Source: Legionella nagasakiensis
Lineage (GTDB): Bacteria; Pseudomonadota; Gammaproteobacteria; Legionellales; Legionellaceae
Assembly: GCF_900639915.1 (NCBI RefSeq)
Contig: NZ_CAAAID010000005.1
Location: 1-64,000, forward strand
Direction of reading: 5' to 3'
Length of the DNA stretch: 64,000 nt
Position numbers and translations under genes: made by a program
Notes under the pieces: model-generated
What the model saw: only the letters and a program-made list of their open reading frames with translations
What the model was told of the DNA's origin: nothing
Database searches by the model: none
Shown: positions 7,608-16,474 of the stretch, in pieces
How the letters are laid out: each line of letters starts with the position of its first letter
Numbering within the stretch: the first letter of the stretch is position 1

Positions 7608-8729
7608 ATGCGTTTAGATGAGTTTTTAGTGAAATTTGAGCGTGGCGAAACCATTGCAAGAGAGGAGTTTCAAGCCATTTTTAGCGGGTTGGAAAAAGAA
7701 GATCAAGAAGCATTGACAGAGCGGCTTGTGGAATTAGCCATTCATCATTATAAAACGGTGGAAGACGACATACAACATGACATCCAGGAAATTGAAGCGG
7801 CCGTAGGAAAGGGAACTGGTGTGCCGCAAGCTGCGGGAGATGGTGCAAGAAATTATAATGCGTTATTAAACGCCCAACAAGTAATGAGCATCATCGTGGA
7901 AAGAAGAGGTATTCATGAGGTTAAATCTCAAATAGGGAGGCGTTATGAGCAAATTGGTTATGAATTACCATTTGCCATCAATGAACTGCGTTTACGTGGT
8001 AAATTGCCGCGTGAAGGAACTTATGGAAATATGGATCTCAGTAAGCCCTTATATCCGCCTCACTTAAATGCGGATCGTTTGCCGATTAAAAGAGGAATTA
8101 AACGAAGCGATGATTATTACCCCATCAAGAACATTAATAAATTGTTTCGTGGCGATAAAGGGGATTTGACTTTTTTGGCAGTCCGTCATGATGCAGCCAA
8201 GAAATTATACGTAAGAGGCGCGGAAAATTTAGCACCGAATGCTATTTTAGCCTCTAAAATTGCAACCATCATCAGTCCGCGACACTTTTCATCAGAACGT
8301 GTATTAGATAACCAAATGGCTGCAGCACGTCATTTACAAGAATATGGAAAGCCAATTGTGATTCCTCTTGGTCTTGGCTATTCTACTTTGCACCCTGAAA
8401 TTGCGAGAGATTTTGATGAGGGAAGAATGATGTCTGGAACCGGAATCATTGATGAAGTGTGTCATTTTCTTTTGGAAGCGGACCCAAACTCAGAAAACTT
8501 TGGTTTTTCAAGATTACCTGATGGCACTCATGCCTTAGCTAAAATAGATTTTGATGCTTGTTATATTGACGGCAACATGACAGAAGAAACTTATGAGGGT
8601 GGTGAAATTTTGGGTCGTATGATTGGAACACCACTCCTGAGCTTAAGCCAAGAAGATAAATATTTTTCTGAATCGCTACGCGTTAATAATTGGGTAAGGC
8701 GAGTTTCAGTGCAGCAGCAGCTTGAGTAA
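7608..8729 (+). CDS. Hypothetical protein, candidate kinase-fold secreted effector
   Basis: A 373-residue protein without signal peptide or membrane segment. The start ATG at 7608 has a ribosome site (GGGAG) 8 bases upstream. The C-terminal two thirds resemble the kinase-like (HipA/phosphoinositide-kinase-like) region seen in several Legionella effectors: KLYVRGAENLAPNAILASKI in the middle, a DPNSENFGF loop near residue 290 similar to a D-x4-N catalytic loop, and AKIDFDACY as a DFG-like metal site. I do not recognise a characterised homologue, and translocation by Dot/Icm is only inferred. The C terminus (RVSVQQQLE) lacks a clear E-block secretion signal. Confidence 0.45.
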   Translation: MRLDEFLVKFERGETIAREEFQAIFSGLEKEDQEALTERLVELAIHHYKTVEDDIQHDIQEIEAAVGKGTGVPQAAGDGARNYNALLNAQQVMSIIVERRGIHEVKSQIGRRYEQIGYELPFAINELRLRGKLPREGTYGNMDLSKPLYPPHLNADRLPIKRGIKRSDDYYPIKNINKLFRGDKGDLTFLAVRHDAAKKLYVRGAENLAPNAILASKIATIISPRHFSSERVLDNQMAAARHLQEYGKPIVIPLGLGYSTLHPEIARDFDEGRMMSGTGIIDEVCHFLLEADPNSENFGFSRLPDGTHALAKIDFDACYIDGNMTEETYEGGEILGRMIGTPLLSLSQEDKYFSESLRVNNWVRRVSVQQQLE

Positions 8730-8765
8730 AATCTTTGCTAGGCTGTCATAATCAATTGGTGAAAA

Positions 8766-9764
8766 ATGAAATATTTACAGGGCAATGTTAAAAATAAGTA
8801 TCTATTTTTATTGGGAATGTATTTGCTTATCACGATATTCTCGCCAATTGCTGTACATGCACATCCTATTTCCCATACTAAAAATCAAAAAGTTTTGGTA
8901 CTAATTCCAGGGTCTAAGAATGATCTAAACTTTAGTCAAGCAATATACGATGGAATGGGAGTTATCAAGCAACAAGGATATACTGCTGCATTTATTGATA
9001 ATGCGGGAATGTTATCTCAAGATAAGTTATTACAGCTTTTGGATAAATATTATAATAACGGTTTTCATATTATCGTAGGTGGTGGTCATGAATTCTCTTT
9101 TGTTATCACCGAGTTTGCAAAAGATCATACCGATGCTTTTTTTGCTGTCATCTCGGGTAACGCTAAAGGGAAAAACGTTGTCAACTATTGCCTGGATTGT
9201 ATTCCGATTGGTGGGTGCTTAGCCGCTTCTGCCGCCTCAGTCCTTACCCACTCTAAAATTGTTGGCTTTGTTGGCGGGGTGTCGTCTATAGAACATTCTG
9301 AGGCTGCTAGTTTTACTCATACTTTAAAACTATTTAATTCTAATATAAAACCCATTGTGGAATGGACAGAAAATTGGAATGACAAAAAAGGTGCGGAAGA
9401 CATGGCAGTGAGTCAAATTAATCGCAGAGCAGATGTGTTAATTACTAATGCCAATGCAAGCCCTATTCACGTAGTGAATCAATTTAAGCATGTTAAGGTT
9501 ATTGGTTGGATGTCGGATCAAACGTCTCTTGGCGATCATGTTGTTGCTACAAACGTTGTGATTAATGTTGGCAAATTATTTAAAATATTACTGACCTCAA
9601 TTCAGGCAAATGAATTCAGACAAGGTACGCTCGTTATTACCGGAAAAGATGGGGTTTGGGAACTGACAAAATTTAATAAGAAGATTGTTAGCGGCGCTCA
9701 AGCCGAATTAATTAATCAGCGAGTTCAAGACGTTTGTTATACAGGTAAGTTTAATGTCAAATGA
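8766..9764 (+). CDS. BMP/PnrA-type periplasmic substrate-binding protein
   Basis: A 332-residue protein with an N-terminal signal peptide (hydrophobic stretch ending VHAHP near residue 33). The domain matches the basic membrane protein/PnrA binding family (PF02608): KVLVLIPGSKNDLNFSQAIYD opening strand, IIVGGGHEFS, KIVGFVGGVSS, and ADVLITNANAS near residue 220. Relatives bind nucleosides or other ligands for ABC importers. No ABC permease or ATPase gene is nearby and no lipobox cysteine is evident, so it may act with a distant transporter or as a stand-alone sensor. It follows the candidate effector gene by 36 bases and may share its transcript. Confidence 0.7.
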   Translation: MKYLQGNVKNKYLFLLGMYLLITIFSPIAVHAHPISHTKNQKVLVLIPGSKNDLNFSQAIYDGMGVIKQQGYTAAFIDNAGMLSQDKLLQLLDKYYNNGFHIIVGGGHEFSFVITEFAKDHTDAFFAVISGNAKGKNVVNYCLDCIPIGGCLAASAASVLTHSKIVGFVGGVSSIEHSEAASFTHTLKLFNSNIKPIVEWTENWNDKKGAEDMAVSQINRRADVLITNANASPIHVVNQFKHVKVIGWMSDQTSLGDHVVATNVVINVGKLFKILLTSIQANEFRQGTLVITGKDGVWELTKFNKKIVSGAQAELINQRVQDVCYTGKFNVK

Positions 9765-9947
9765 CTAATCACTTACGTAGCCGGTAGAGCCTGTTTTTAT
9801 TTATTGTATTCGGTTGTTTAGCTTTAAGGAGTAATAAAGTAAGGGTGTAAAACAGTTAGATCGACCATTTTTTCATTTCAAAGACCTTTGTAACAACCAA
9901 AAACAAAAACTTATTATTGAGGCCTGATTGCAAGATGTTATAGAAAT

Positions 9948-10277
9948 TTATTGATTAAATATGAAATACGCGGCAGCGATCATGCATAAAACGGCGTAAA
10001 AGAAGTTTAGTCCCAAAGGCTTATTCATATAAAAATAAGCAAACAGAGCAAAAACGCACATGGTGATGATTTCCTGAATTATTTTTAATTGGCCTAAATC
10101 GAAGTCTTTATAACCAATACGATTAGCAGGCACTTGTAAGACGTACTCAAAAAATGCAATGCCCCAGCTCAGTAGAATAGCGATTATCAAAGGTTTATTA
10201 TTTAAAGTTTTGAGATGGCCATACCATGCAAACGTCATAAAAACATTAGAACCAAGTAACAGGAGAATGGTTTTCAT
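9948..10277 (-). CDS. DMT-superfamily small membrane protein (DUF486)
   Basis: A 109-residue protein with four hydrophobic segments and the DUF486 (PF04342) features: NVFMTFAWYGHLK after helix 1, SWGIAFFEYVLQVPANRIGY in the middle, and QLKIIQEIITMCVF before helix 3. Length equals the family norm. It belongs to the drug/metabolite transporter superfamily by fold; substrate unknown. It is monocistronic, convergent with the BMP-type gene. Confidence 0.85.
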   Translation of the reverse strand: MKTILLLLGSNVFMTFAWYGHLKTLNNKPLIIAILLSWGIAFFEYVLQVPANRIGYKDFDLGQLKIIQEIITMCVFALFAYFYMNKPLGLNFFYAVLCMIAAAYFIFNQ

Positions 10278-10443
10278 AGAGCGCTTAATTTCTCCAATGG
10301 AATTTATTTCTTAATCGATAAGTCTGGATTCTGAGTAACGGCATCAGAAAAATCAAGAGTTCACACTTAAACTTAGAATTAGGCTTGATAAAACTACACT
10401 AAGTGCCTATTATTTATGCCGTTTGAAACTTTTTAGATGTTAG

Positions 10444-10584
10444 ATGAAATCTCTTGTAATACTACCGATGCGTGTTTTTTTCGTGATCATCGCAATCATC
10501 AGCATGATCTTAGTAGGAATATTTTCAAGATCATTTTTGATAATTGGCCCAAAAATCGTTGACGAAATGTATATAACAAAATAA
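10444..10584 (+). CDS. Possible small membrane protein (46 aa)
   Basis: An ATG frame reading MKSLVILPMRVFFVIIAIIS, one strongly hydrophobic helix, then KIVDEMYITK and a stop. It is the only coding candidate in the 430-base gap between the DUF486 gene and wecB. There is no strong ribosome site before the ATG. The hydrophobic stretch with a charged tail resembles real single-pass small proteins, but conservation cannot be judged here. Confidence 0.3.
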   Translation: MKSLVILPMRVFFVIIAIISMILVGIFSRSFLIIGPKIVDEMYITK

Positions 10585-10710
10585 AGAGCGACATAATCTT
10601 TTTTTCATTGCTAGCTCATGATATTAAGTGAACTTAATAGTGGTTAATACGTTCTTCTTTGCAGGTAGAAATCATCACAGCAATAGGCATTAAACATCAA
10701 GGATTAAGGG

Positions 10711-11862
10711 ATGCAAGAATTTAAGCCCTTTACCGTTGGCTGCGTTCTAGGAACGAGGCCTGAAGTCATTAAAATGGCTCCCGTTATTTTTCAATTACAA
10801 ACGTGCGCTTGGGCAGAGGTCTTTGTCATTAATACAGGTCAGCACAAGGACATGCTTGATGACATGTTAGACGTTTTCAATGTATGTCCTGATGCCGATT
10901 TAAAGGTGATGACTGCCAATCAATCTCTGGGAGAGCTGACGGCTAATTTGTGTGAAAAGCTCGATAGATTGATGAAAAATAAGCATTTTGATGTACTGCT
11001 GGCAGTTGGAGATACTACAACGGTCTTTGCTGCATCCTTAATTGCATTTTATCATCAAATCCCTTTTGGGCATATTGAAGCAGGATTACGAACGTTTAAT
11101 GCTCAAGAACCTTTTCCGGAAGAAATGAACCGTACGTTAACAGCTCCACTAGCGACCTGGCATTTCGCTCCAACCTTTTTGGAAAAAGAAAATCTTCTGC
11201 GTGAGAATATTCCTGCCGCTAAAATTGTTGTTACTGGAAATCCTGTGATTGATGCGCTGTTTTGGGTTTTAAAAAATAGGCCAGATCAAAATGTCAATGT
11301 CCGCGGTTTGGCAAACATCATTGTGGTTACAGTGCATCGTCGAGAAAATTTCGGTAAAAATTTACAAAACATCTGTTCAGCGATGATTGAGCTGACTGCC
11401 CGATTTGAGCACATTCATTTTATTCTACCGATTCACCCTAATCCTTATGTACAACAAGAGATTGAATCTGTACTTCACGATAAACCACGCATTCATCTTT
11501 TACCTCCCATAAAATATGATGAATTCGCACATCTAATGCAACGCTCATTATTTGTGTTAACAGATTCAGGCGGTATCCAGGAGGAGGCTCCTGCTTTGCA
11601 CAAACCGGTTCTTGTGTTAAGAAACAGGACGGAACGGCCTGCCATTATCACAGAAGGGGTCGGATTATTGATTGGAGCAGAAACAAGCAACATTATTCAT
11701 GTGGTCAGTCAATTACTGACTGATGCAAACATGTACTCGAATATGGCACGGGATGTTTCACCTTATGGGGACGGAAATGCGGCTAAACGAATTGTTGCAG
11801 CGTTAAAAAATGGATTATTTACAAATTTTTCTGCTTTTAGCGACTCATTTGTAGATACTTGA
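10711..11862 (+). CDS. wecB: UDP-N-acetylglucosamine 2-epimerase (non-hydrolysing)
   Basis: A 383-residue protein, close to E. coli WecB (376). Family signatures are complete: GTRPEVIKMAPVIFQL at the N terminus, VGDTTTVFAASL, HIEAGLRTFNAQEPFPEEMN near residue 125, VTVHRRENFG near residue 208 and DSGGIQEEAPALHKPVLVLR near residue 288. It interconverts UDP-GlcNAc and UDP-ManNAc in the cytoplasm. The next two genes are nfrA and nfrB; in E. coli wecB is also nfrC, needed for phage N4 adsorption. The location suggests UDP-ManNAc is supplied to the Nfr glycan machinery. There are 134 bases to nfrA. Confidence 0.93.
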   Translation: MQEFKPFTVGCVLGTRPEVIKMAPVIFQLQTCAWAEVFVINTGQHKDMLDDMLDVFNVCPDADLKVMTANQSLGELTANLCEKLDRLMKNKHFDVLLAVGDTTTVFAASLIAFYHQIPFGHIEAGLRTFNAQEPFPEEMNRTLTAPLATWHFAPTFLEKENLLRENIPAAKIVVTGNPVIDALFWVLKNRPDQNVNVRGLANIIVVTVHRRENFGKNLQNICSAMIELTARFEHIHFILPIHPNPYVQQEIESVLHDKPRIHLLPPIKYDEFAHLMQRSLFVLTDSGGIQEEAPALHKPVLVLRNRTERPAIITEGVGLLIGAETSNIIHVVSQLLTDANMYSNMARDVSPYGDGNAAKRIVAALKNGLFTNFSAFSDSFVDT

Positions 11863-11996
11863 ATAGTTATTATACCGTTGTATGCGATGCCAGTGATATC
11901 AACAGCTTTATATTGTCACCATGAGAAATTTACTTCTTAGGATGGCTAAAGGATTGTAGACCTTTTGATTCGCTTGGCAGGACAGCAGAGGAAAAT

Positions 11997-13724
11997 ATGC
12001 TTAGAAAGCGGAGTGTTATTTTAATAGTCATGTTGATGCTTATTGTATCAACGTCATGCTATTTTGCGATGAAGCAGGCCAAGACATTGCATCGTGATCC
12101 AATCGTATTGATGAATAAATATTATCAATTAAAAAAAACACATCCTGAGGCGGCAAAAAAAGCGCTGCTTATTCTTTTAAATCAGAACAATAATTATTTG
12201 CCCGCCCATAAGGAATTTAGTCAATGGCTACTGAATGGTGATAATATGCAGCAAGCGCTTTATTCATTAGAGCGTATCGATAACCTCCTGTCTGACAACG
12301 ACGATATATATGTTTTGCAATTAGGTTATTTGTATTATTTGAACGGCGAGTGGGAAAAGTCGACACGTTTATACATACGGATGATGGAACATGTTAAAGG
12401 AACAATTAGGCTCCAGGCGCAACAAGCGTTAAATGCCATGGCTTCCTATTTGCCTTCCTATCAAGATTACGCTTCTGTGGAAGAGCTGCATAGCATGTAT
12501 GCTTCTGCTGAACCAATACAAGAATCAGTTACAGATTGTTGCACGAAACTTACCTCTTCTGTAACAAATTTAAAAACAAGCCATGAGTTAAAAAATAAAA
12601 TTGAGCCAGTGAAAGAAACAAATGTGCTTTTAAATAAATATTATGAGATTAGGGAAAAAAATCCTGTGGTTTCAAGTCGTATCTTCAAGCAAGTTATTGA
12701 TGAGCAACCTGACCATATACAAGCGCTCAAAGAGGCAGGTTATGCTGCCATAAGAAAAGGGCATACAATCGAAGCAATAAATTATTTTACTAAAGCTTAT
12801 GATCAGAGTGATGAGCCAAGTTTGGCCATGCAATTGGCTTATTTATATGATCAAATCAATAACAAACCTGCAGCCTATCAGTATTTTAGATTAGCAAGTC
12901 GCAGCCTGAATACAAAACTATCTTTTGCAGCTAAAAATGCATTAACAATGCTTGGCGGCCAACAAACCAAAGCATTGCCACCACCTTATTTTTCAGAAAT
13001 TTATTTTAATCCGTTTACGCAAAGCCGCTTTGGTTTAACGGTAACACCATTTGTTTTCAGGATTGGCATCGAGCAACACAATCCAATGCAGAGTAAAACG
13101 TATTTATTTTTTCGTCGAACGGATGATAATCGTTCGGAAAACTTAGGTGAAATTTCACAAATATACGAAGATAATGTACAAATCATGGGCATTGGTGGGC
13201 AAATAACACCTTTTAGAGGATTGCCTATTGTTGGATTTATTGAAACGGGTGCCGCATACGATCTGGTGTATCGCGACCGGAATCGTTGGCGAGGGGACTT
13301 ACGTGGTGGTTTCATGTATTACCAGGAATATGGTGCAAGGCCTGCTTATTTTGATAAATTGCAAATAAGTTCCTGTTATTACAGTGATTGGTATGCTGAT
13401 GCTATTTATTTTTCCAGATACAATAATAATGTGATTGGGTTAATACGTACGCATCAGGGCATGCGGTTGTTGCAATATCATAGTAGCATGTTGAATCTAT
13501 ATATGACAGGGCGGGTCATTGCTGATACACGTCGTGAATTTTTCAATAACTTGGCTGAAATTGGGCCTGGCATTGCGTTTGTTCCTTCAAATCGCTTCAA
13601 TTTGCAATTGCGATTTGAACATATAAAGGGTGCTTATTTACCAGTAGGTGGAGCTTCGGTTAATCCTTACGGGAAATACTACAGCAATAATCTCGTTCAA
13701 CTTCATTTTTATGTGAATATGTAA
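11997..13724 (+). CDS. nfrA: NfrA-like TPR/outer-membrane protein (phage N4 receptor family)
   Basis: A 575-residue protein with an N-terminal hydrophobic export segment (residues 5-25). It has TPR-like helical repeats at about 35-160 and 215-320 (for example KGHTIEAINYFTKAYDQSD). From about 330 a C-terminal aromatic-rich beta domain follows that matches the NfrA C-terminal domain (PF13283), with YYSDWYADAIYFSRYNNN and VNPYGKYYSNN. E. coli NfrA is nearly 1000 residues, so this is a shortened version with fewer TPRs. It probably exports or anchors the glycan made by NfrB at the outer membrane. Ribosome site AGAGGAAAA before the ATG. Its stop overlaps the nfrB start by one base (TAATG), implying coupling. 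Confidence 0.72.
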   Translation: MLRKRSVILIVMLMLIVSTSCYFAMKQAKTLHRDPIVLMNKYYQLKKTHPEAAKKALLILLNQNNNYLPAHKEFSQWLLNGDNMQQALYSLERIDNLLSDNDDIYVLQLGYLYYLNGEWEKSTRLYIRMMEHVKGTIRLQAQQALNAMASYLPSYQDYASVEELHSMYASAEPIQESVTDCCTKLTSSVTNLKTSHELKNKIEPVKETNVLLNKYYEIREKNPVVSSRIFKQVIDEQPDHIQALKEAGYAAIRKGHTIEAINYFTKAYDQSDEPSLAMQLAYLYDQINNKPAAYQYFRLASRSLNTKLSFAAKNALTMLGGQQTKALPPPYFSEIYFNPFTQSRFGLTVTPFVFRIGIEQHNPMQSKTYLFFRRTDDNRSENLGEISQIYEDNVQIMGIGGQITPFRGLPIVGFIETGAAYDLVYRDRNRWRGDLRGGFMYYQEYGARPAYFDKLQISSCYYSDWYADAIYFSRYNNNVIGLIRTHQGMRLLQYHSSMLNLYMTGRVIADTRREFFNNLAEIGPGIAFVPSNRFNLQLRFEHIKGAYLPVGGASVNPYGKYYSNNLVQLHFYVNM

Positions 13725-15595
13725 TGCCAAATGAAACAATATTGATTATATATTTTTTGATGTGGTATTTGCTCGTTGGTTTATGCTTGTTGTTTATTCT
13801 TTCGGGATTAGATGACTTATTTATCGATTTTTACTATTGGTTGCGATACGTATGGCGGATTTGGAAAACACGTCATTATAGTCCTCTCACGTACGAACAA
13901 TTGCTTGCTCACGATGAGCAACCAATCGCTGTATTGATTCCTTGTTGGCATGAGGCAAATGTTATTGCAACCATGCTGAAACACAATGCTTATTCTATTG
14001 ATTATAATAATTACTATTTTTTTGTTGGCGTCTACCCCAATGATCCCGAAACACTTGCAGAAGTGCAACAGGTGGCAAAGCTGAATAAACACGTTCAGTG
14101 TATTATTGGGAAACATCCCGGGCCAACGAATAAAGCAGCAAATTTAAATGGAATATACAAATTTATTAAAACGTTTGAACGCACACTCAATCAGTCGTTT
14201 ACTATTTTTGTGCTGCATGATTCAGAGGATATTATCCATCCCTTATCCTTCAAATTTTATAACTATTTAATTCCTCGTAAAGACATGATTCAAATTCCAA
14301 TCTTCCCATCAGAGGTGAATTATTGGAATTTCACCCATTGGTTGTATGCGGATGAGTTTGCAGAAAGCCATACAAAAGATATTGTTGTTCGTGAGTCCAT
14401 AGGAGCCCATGTGCCATCTGCTGGCGTTGGTACTGCATTTTCCAGACGTGCCTTAGAGAGGCTTGAAAATACAGACATAGGAGCACCATTTTCTACCGAT
14501 TCGTTAACCGAAGATTATCGTACTTCATTGGCATTGCGAGTTCATGGATTAAAACAAATATTTTTGACTCGTCATATCCTACGTATGCAATGGAAAAAAC
14601 GTTGGTTTTTTGGCCAAAAATATAGACAAAAACCCGTGAAAGAAATTATTGCAACTCGTGCCTTATTCCCACTCGAGTATGCCAAAGCCATTCGGCAAAA
14701 ATCGCGTTGGATCATTGGTATTGTCTTTCAGGAATGGCGGCATAGCCGGTGGCCGCACGGATGGAGAATTCGCTATACGTTGGCACATGATAGAAAGGCC
14801 TTCATCACCCATTTTATTAATGGATTTGGCTACATGACGTTTATTTTTTGGATACTTTATTCTTTTTTTACCAGCGCCAACCCAGAATACCCTGCCTTGC
14901 AAGAGCAATTTAATTTACATCCTTGGGTTAAAGGATTCGTTTTTATCGCCGTGATGATTATGTGCGAGCGGCTTATCCAAAGAACGGTAGCGACTTTTCG
15001 TATTTATGGTTTTATACCGGCTTTTCTTGCTATCCCACGATCATTGTATGGCAATATATTAAATTTGCATGCCTTAATCCGAGCATACAGCATCTATTTT
15101 AGCTCGCCGAAAAGGAAATCATCCAATAGTCAGCCTGCCTGGGATAAAACCGAACATCAGTTTCCGGGCAGCCACTTGCTTGTGCCGTACAGGAGAAGAT
15201 TGGGCGATTTATTACTTGAAAATTCTTTAATCACCAGGGAGCAATTGCGTCAAGGTCTTTTGGAACAATACAAAACTGGAGAACGGTTGGGCCGGATCCT
15301 GTGTCGATTTAATTTCATCAATCATACACAGCTCATACAAACTTTAGCGACTCAGTACGATCTCTCTTTATTCCCGCGTAATCAAATCCCTGCCGCCAGA
15401 AATCGTTGCATAGCATTATTGTCTAAAAGAAAGATGAAATGGTTGGTTAAGCATGGTGTAAGTCCTCTGAAGGTAGATGAAGGTAATCAATGCTTGACCG
15501 TGGCGATTGAAGACCCGACTAATGAGCAACTTTGTAAGAAGGTCATGAGTTATGTTGCTCCTTATAAAACGCAGTTTATGCTCATAGATGAATAA
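13724..15595 (+). CDS. nfrB: NfrB-like inner-membrane glycosyltransferase with MshEN c-di-GMP domain
   Basis: A 623-residue protein. Order: N-terminal membrane helix (residues 5-28) and a family 2 glycosyltransferase domain with VLIPCWHEANVI, LHDSEDIIHP, TEDYRTSLAL and QKSRWIIG (the D, DxD, TED and QxxRW set of processive enzymes). Further membrane helices lie at about 365-455. A C-terminal MshEN-type domain at about 488-600 shows RRLGDLLLENSLITREQL and then ERLGRIL, the pattern used to bind c-di-GMP in MshE and NfrB. It likely polymerises a ManNAc-containing glycan when c-di-GMP is high, using UDP-ManNAc from the wecB product. E. coli NfrB is about 745 residues, so this is somewhat shorter. 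Translationally coupled to nfrA. Confidence 0.82.
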   Translation: MPNETILIIYFLMWYLLVGLCLLFILSGLDDLFIDFYYWLRYVWRIWKTRHYSPLTYEQLLAHDEQPIAVLIPCWHEANVIATMLKHNAYSIDYNNYYFFVGVYPNDPETLAEVQQVAKLNKHVQCIIGKHPGPTNKAANLNGIYKFIKTFERTLNQSFTIFVLHDSEDIIHPLSFKFYNYLIPRKDMIQIPIFPSEVNYWNFTHWLYADEFAESHTKDIVVRESIGAHVPSAGVGTAFSRRALERLENTDIGAPFSTDSLTEDYRTSLALRVHGLKQIFLTRHILRMQWKKRWFFGQKYRQKPVKEIIATRALFPLEYAKAIRQKSRWIIGIVFQEWRHSRWPHGWRIRYTLAHDRKAFITHFINGFGYMTFIFWILYSFFTSANPEYPALQEQFNLHPWVKGFVFIAVMIMCERLIQRTVATFRIYGFIPAFLAIPRSLYGNILNLHALIRAYSIYFSSPKRKSSNSQPAWDKTEHQFPGSHLLVPYRRRLGDLLLENSLITREQLRQGLLEQYKTGERLGRILCRFNFINHTQLIQTLATQYDLSLFPRNQIPAARNRCIALLSKRKMKWLVKHGVSPLKVDEGNQCLTVAIEDPTNEQLCKKVMSYVAPYKTQFMLIDE

Positions 15596-15764
15596 TCACT
15601 AGTCTAGGAGAGAATTTTCTCTTCTTAATGATCATTTAATAAAATGGTTATTCGAGGCTTTATATACGTTGTACCAGTCAGATTCGCCTAATACTGATCC
15701 TATCAGTAGATAATTTTTTATTTATGGCTAATTTAAATATTATAATCAATAACCTAACAAATGA

Positions 15765-16181
15765 ATGTCTTCAATCATGATCAGCAAAGAAAAATGGGAC
15801 AACTTGACAACCTGGATGCAAAATTTGTTTGTTCATGACGGTGATCTCACGGAAAAATTTATCATAGGCAGCGGTAAAGGCGGGCAGAAATTACATAAAA
15901 CTGCCTCTACGGTTTATTTAAAGCATAGACCATCTGGGATTGAAATAAAGTGTCAGAAATCTCGCAGTCGAGAAGATAATCGCTATTTTGCAAGAATGCG
16001 GCTTTGTGAAAAATTGCATGCGATGCTTAGCGATGAAAAATCGAAGGAACAGCGAGGAATTGAAAAAATAAAACGGCAAAAACAAAGACGTTCAAGACGT
16101 GCGAAACAAAAGATCCTGGATGAAAAATCTAAACAAAGTCAATTGAAACTATTACGAAAAAAGCCTCAAACCTATGAATAA
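15765..16181 (+). CDS. Peptide chain release factor-like (GGQ) protein
   Basis: A 138-residue RF-1-domain protein (PF00472) with the catalytic GGQ in GSGKGGQKLHKTAS near residue 45, followed by VYLKHRPSGIEIKCQKSRSR and a Lys/Arg-rich C-terminal tail. It lacks codon-recognition domains. The sequence is nearer the stand-alone release-factor-like group (C12orf65-like) than to E. coli ArfB. Such proteins hydrolyse peptidyl-tRNA on stalled ribosomes or free large subunits. The basic tail would enter the mRNA channel or bind rRNA. ATG at 15765 or 15777 are both possible, as neither has a strong ribosome site. Confidence 0.8.
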   Translation: MSSIMISKEKWDNLTTWMQNLFVHDGDLTEKFIIGSGKGGQKLHKTASTVYLKHRPSGIEIKCQKSRSREDNRYFARMRLCEKLHAMLSDEKSKEQRGIEKIKRQKQRRSRRAKQKILDEKSKQSQLKLLRKKPQTYE

Positions 16182-16474
16182 TGCACGTGTAAATCCTGCG
16201 AAGACGGTTTCTAGATAGAATACTTTTTAACAATTCTATTATTTTTAAGTACTCTCGTATTCCAACATTATTTTTACATTTTACTACTTATTGCAGCTAG
16301 GTTTGGTTTTTCTTATTAGTGAGAGCTACATAACCAGTCGTATAAATCAGCTGATGGTTAATCTTTAATGATTAATCTTGAAGGATAAAAAATAACCTTT
16401 ATGATTATTTGTTGATCCAATTGGTTAAAAAATATATAATATGTCGACAAATTAATATTCATAGAGGTATTAAA

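Noticed and set aside
7372-7654. Two overlapping minus-strand frames of 61 and 71 codons between tpm and the next gene
   Set aside because: They overlap the ends of plus-strand genes, lack ribosome sites and share no family pattern.
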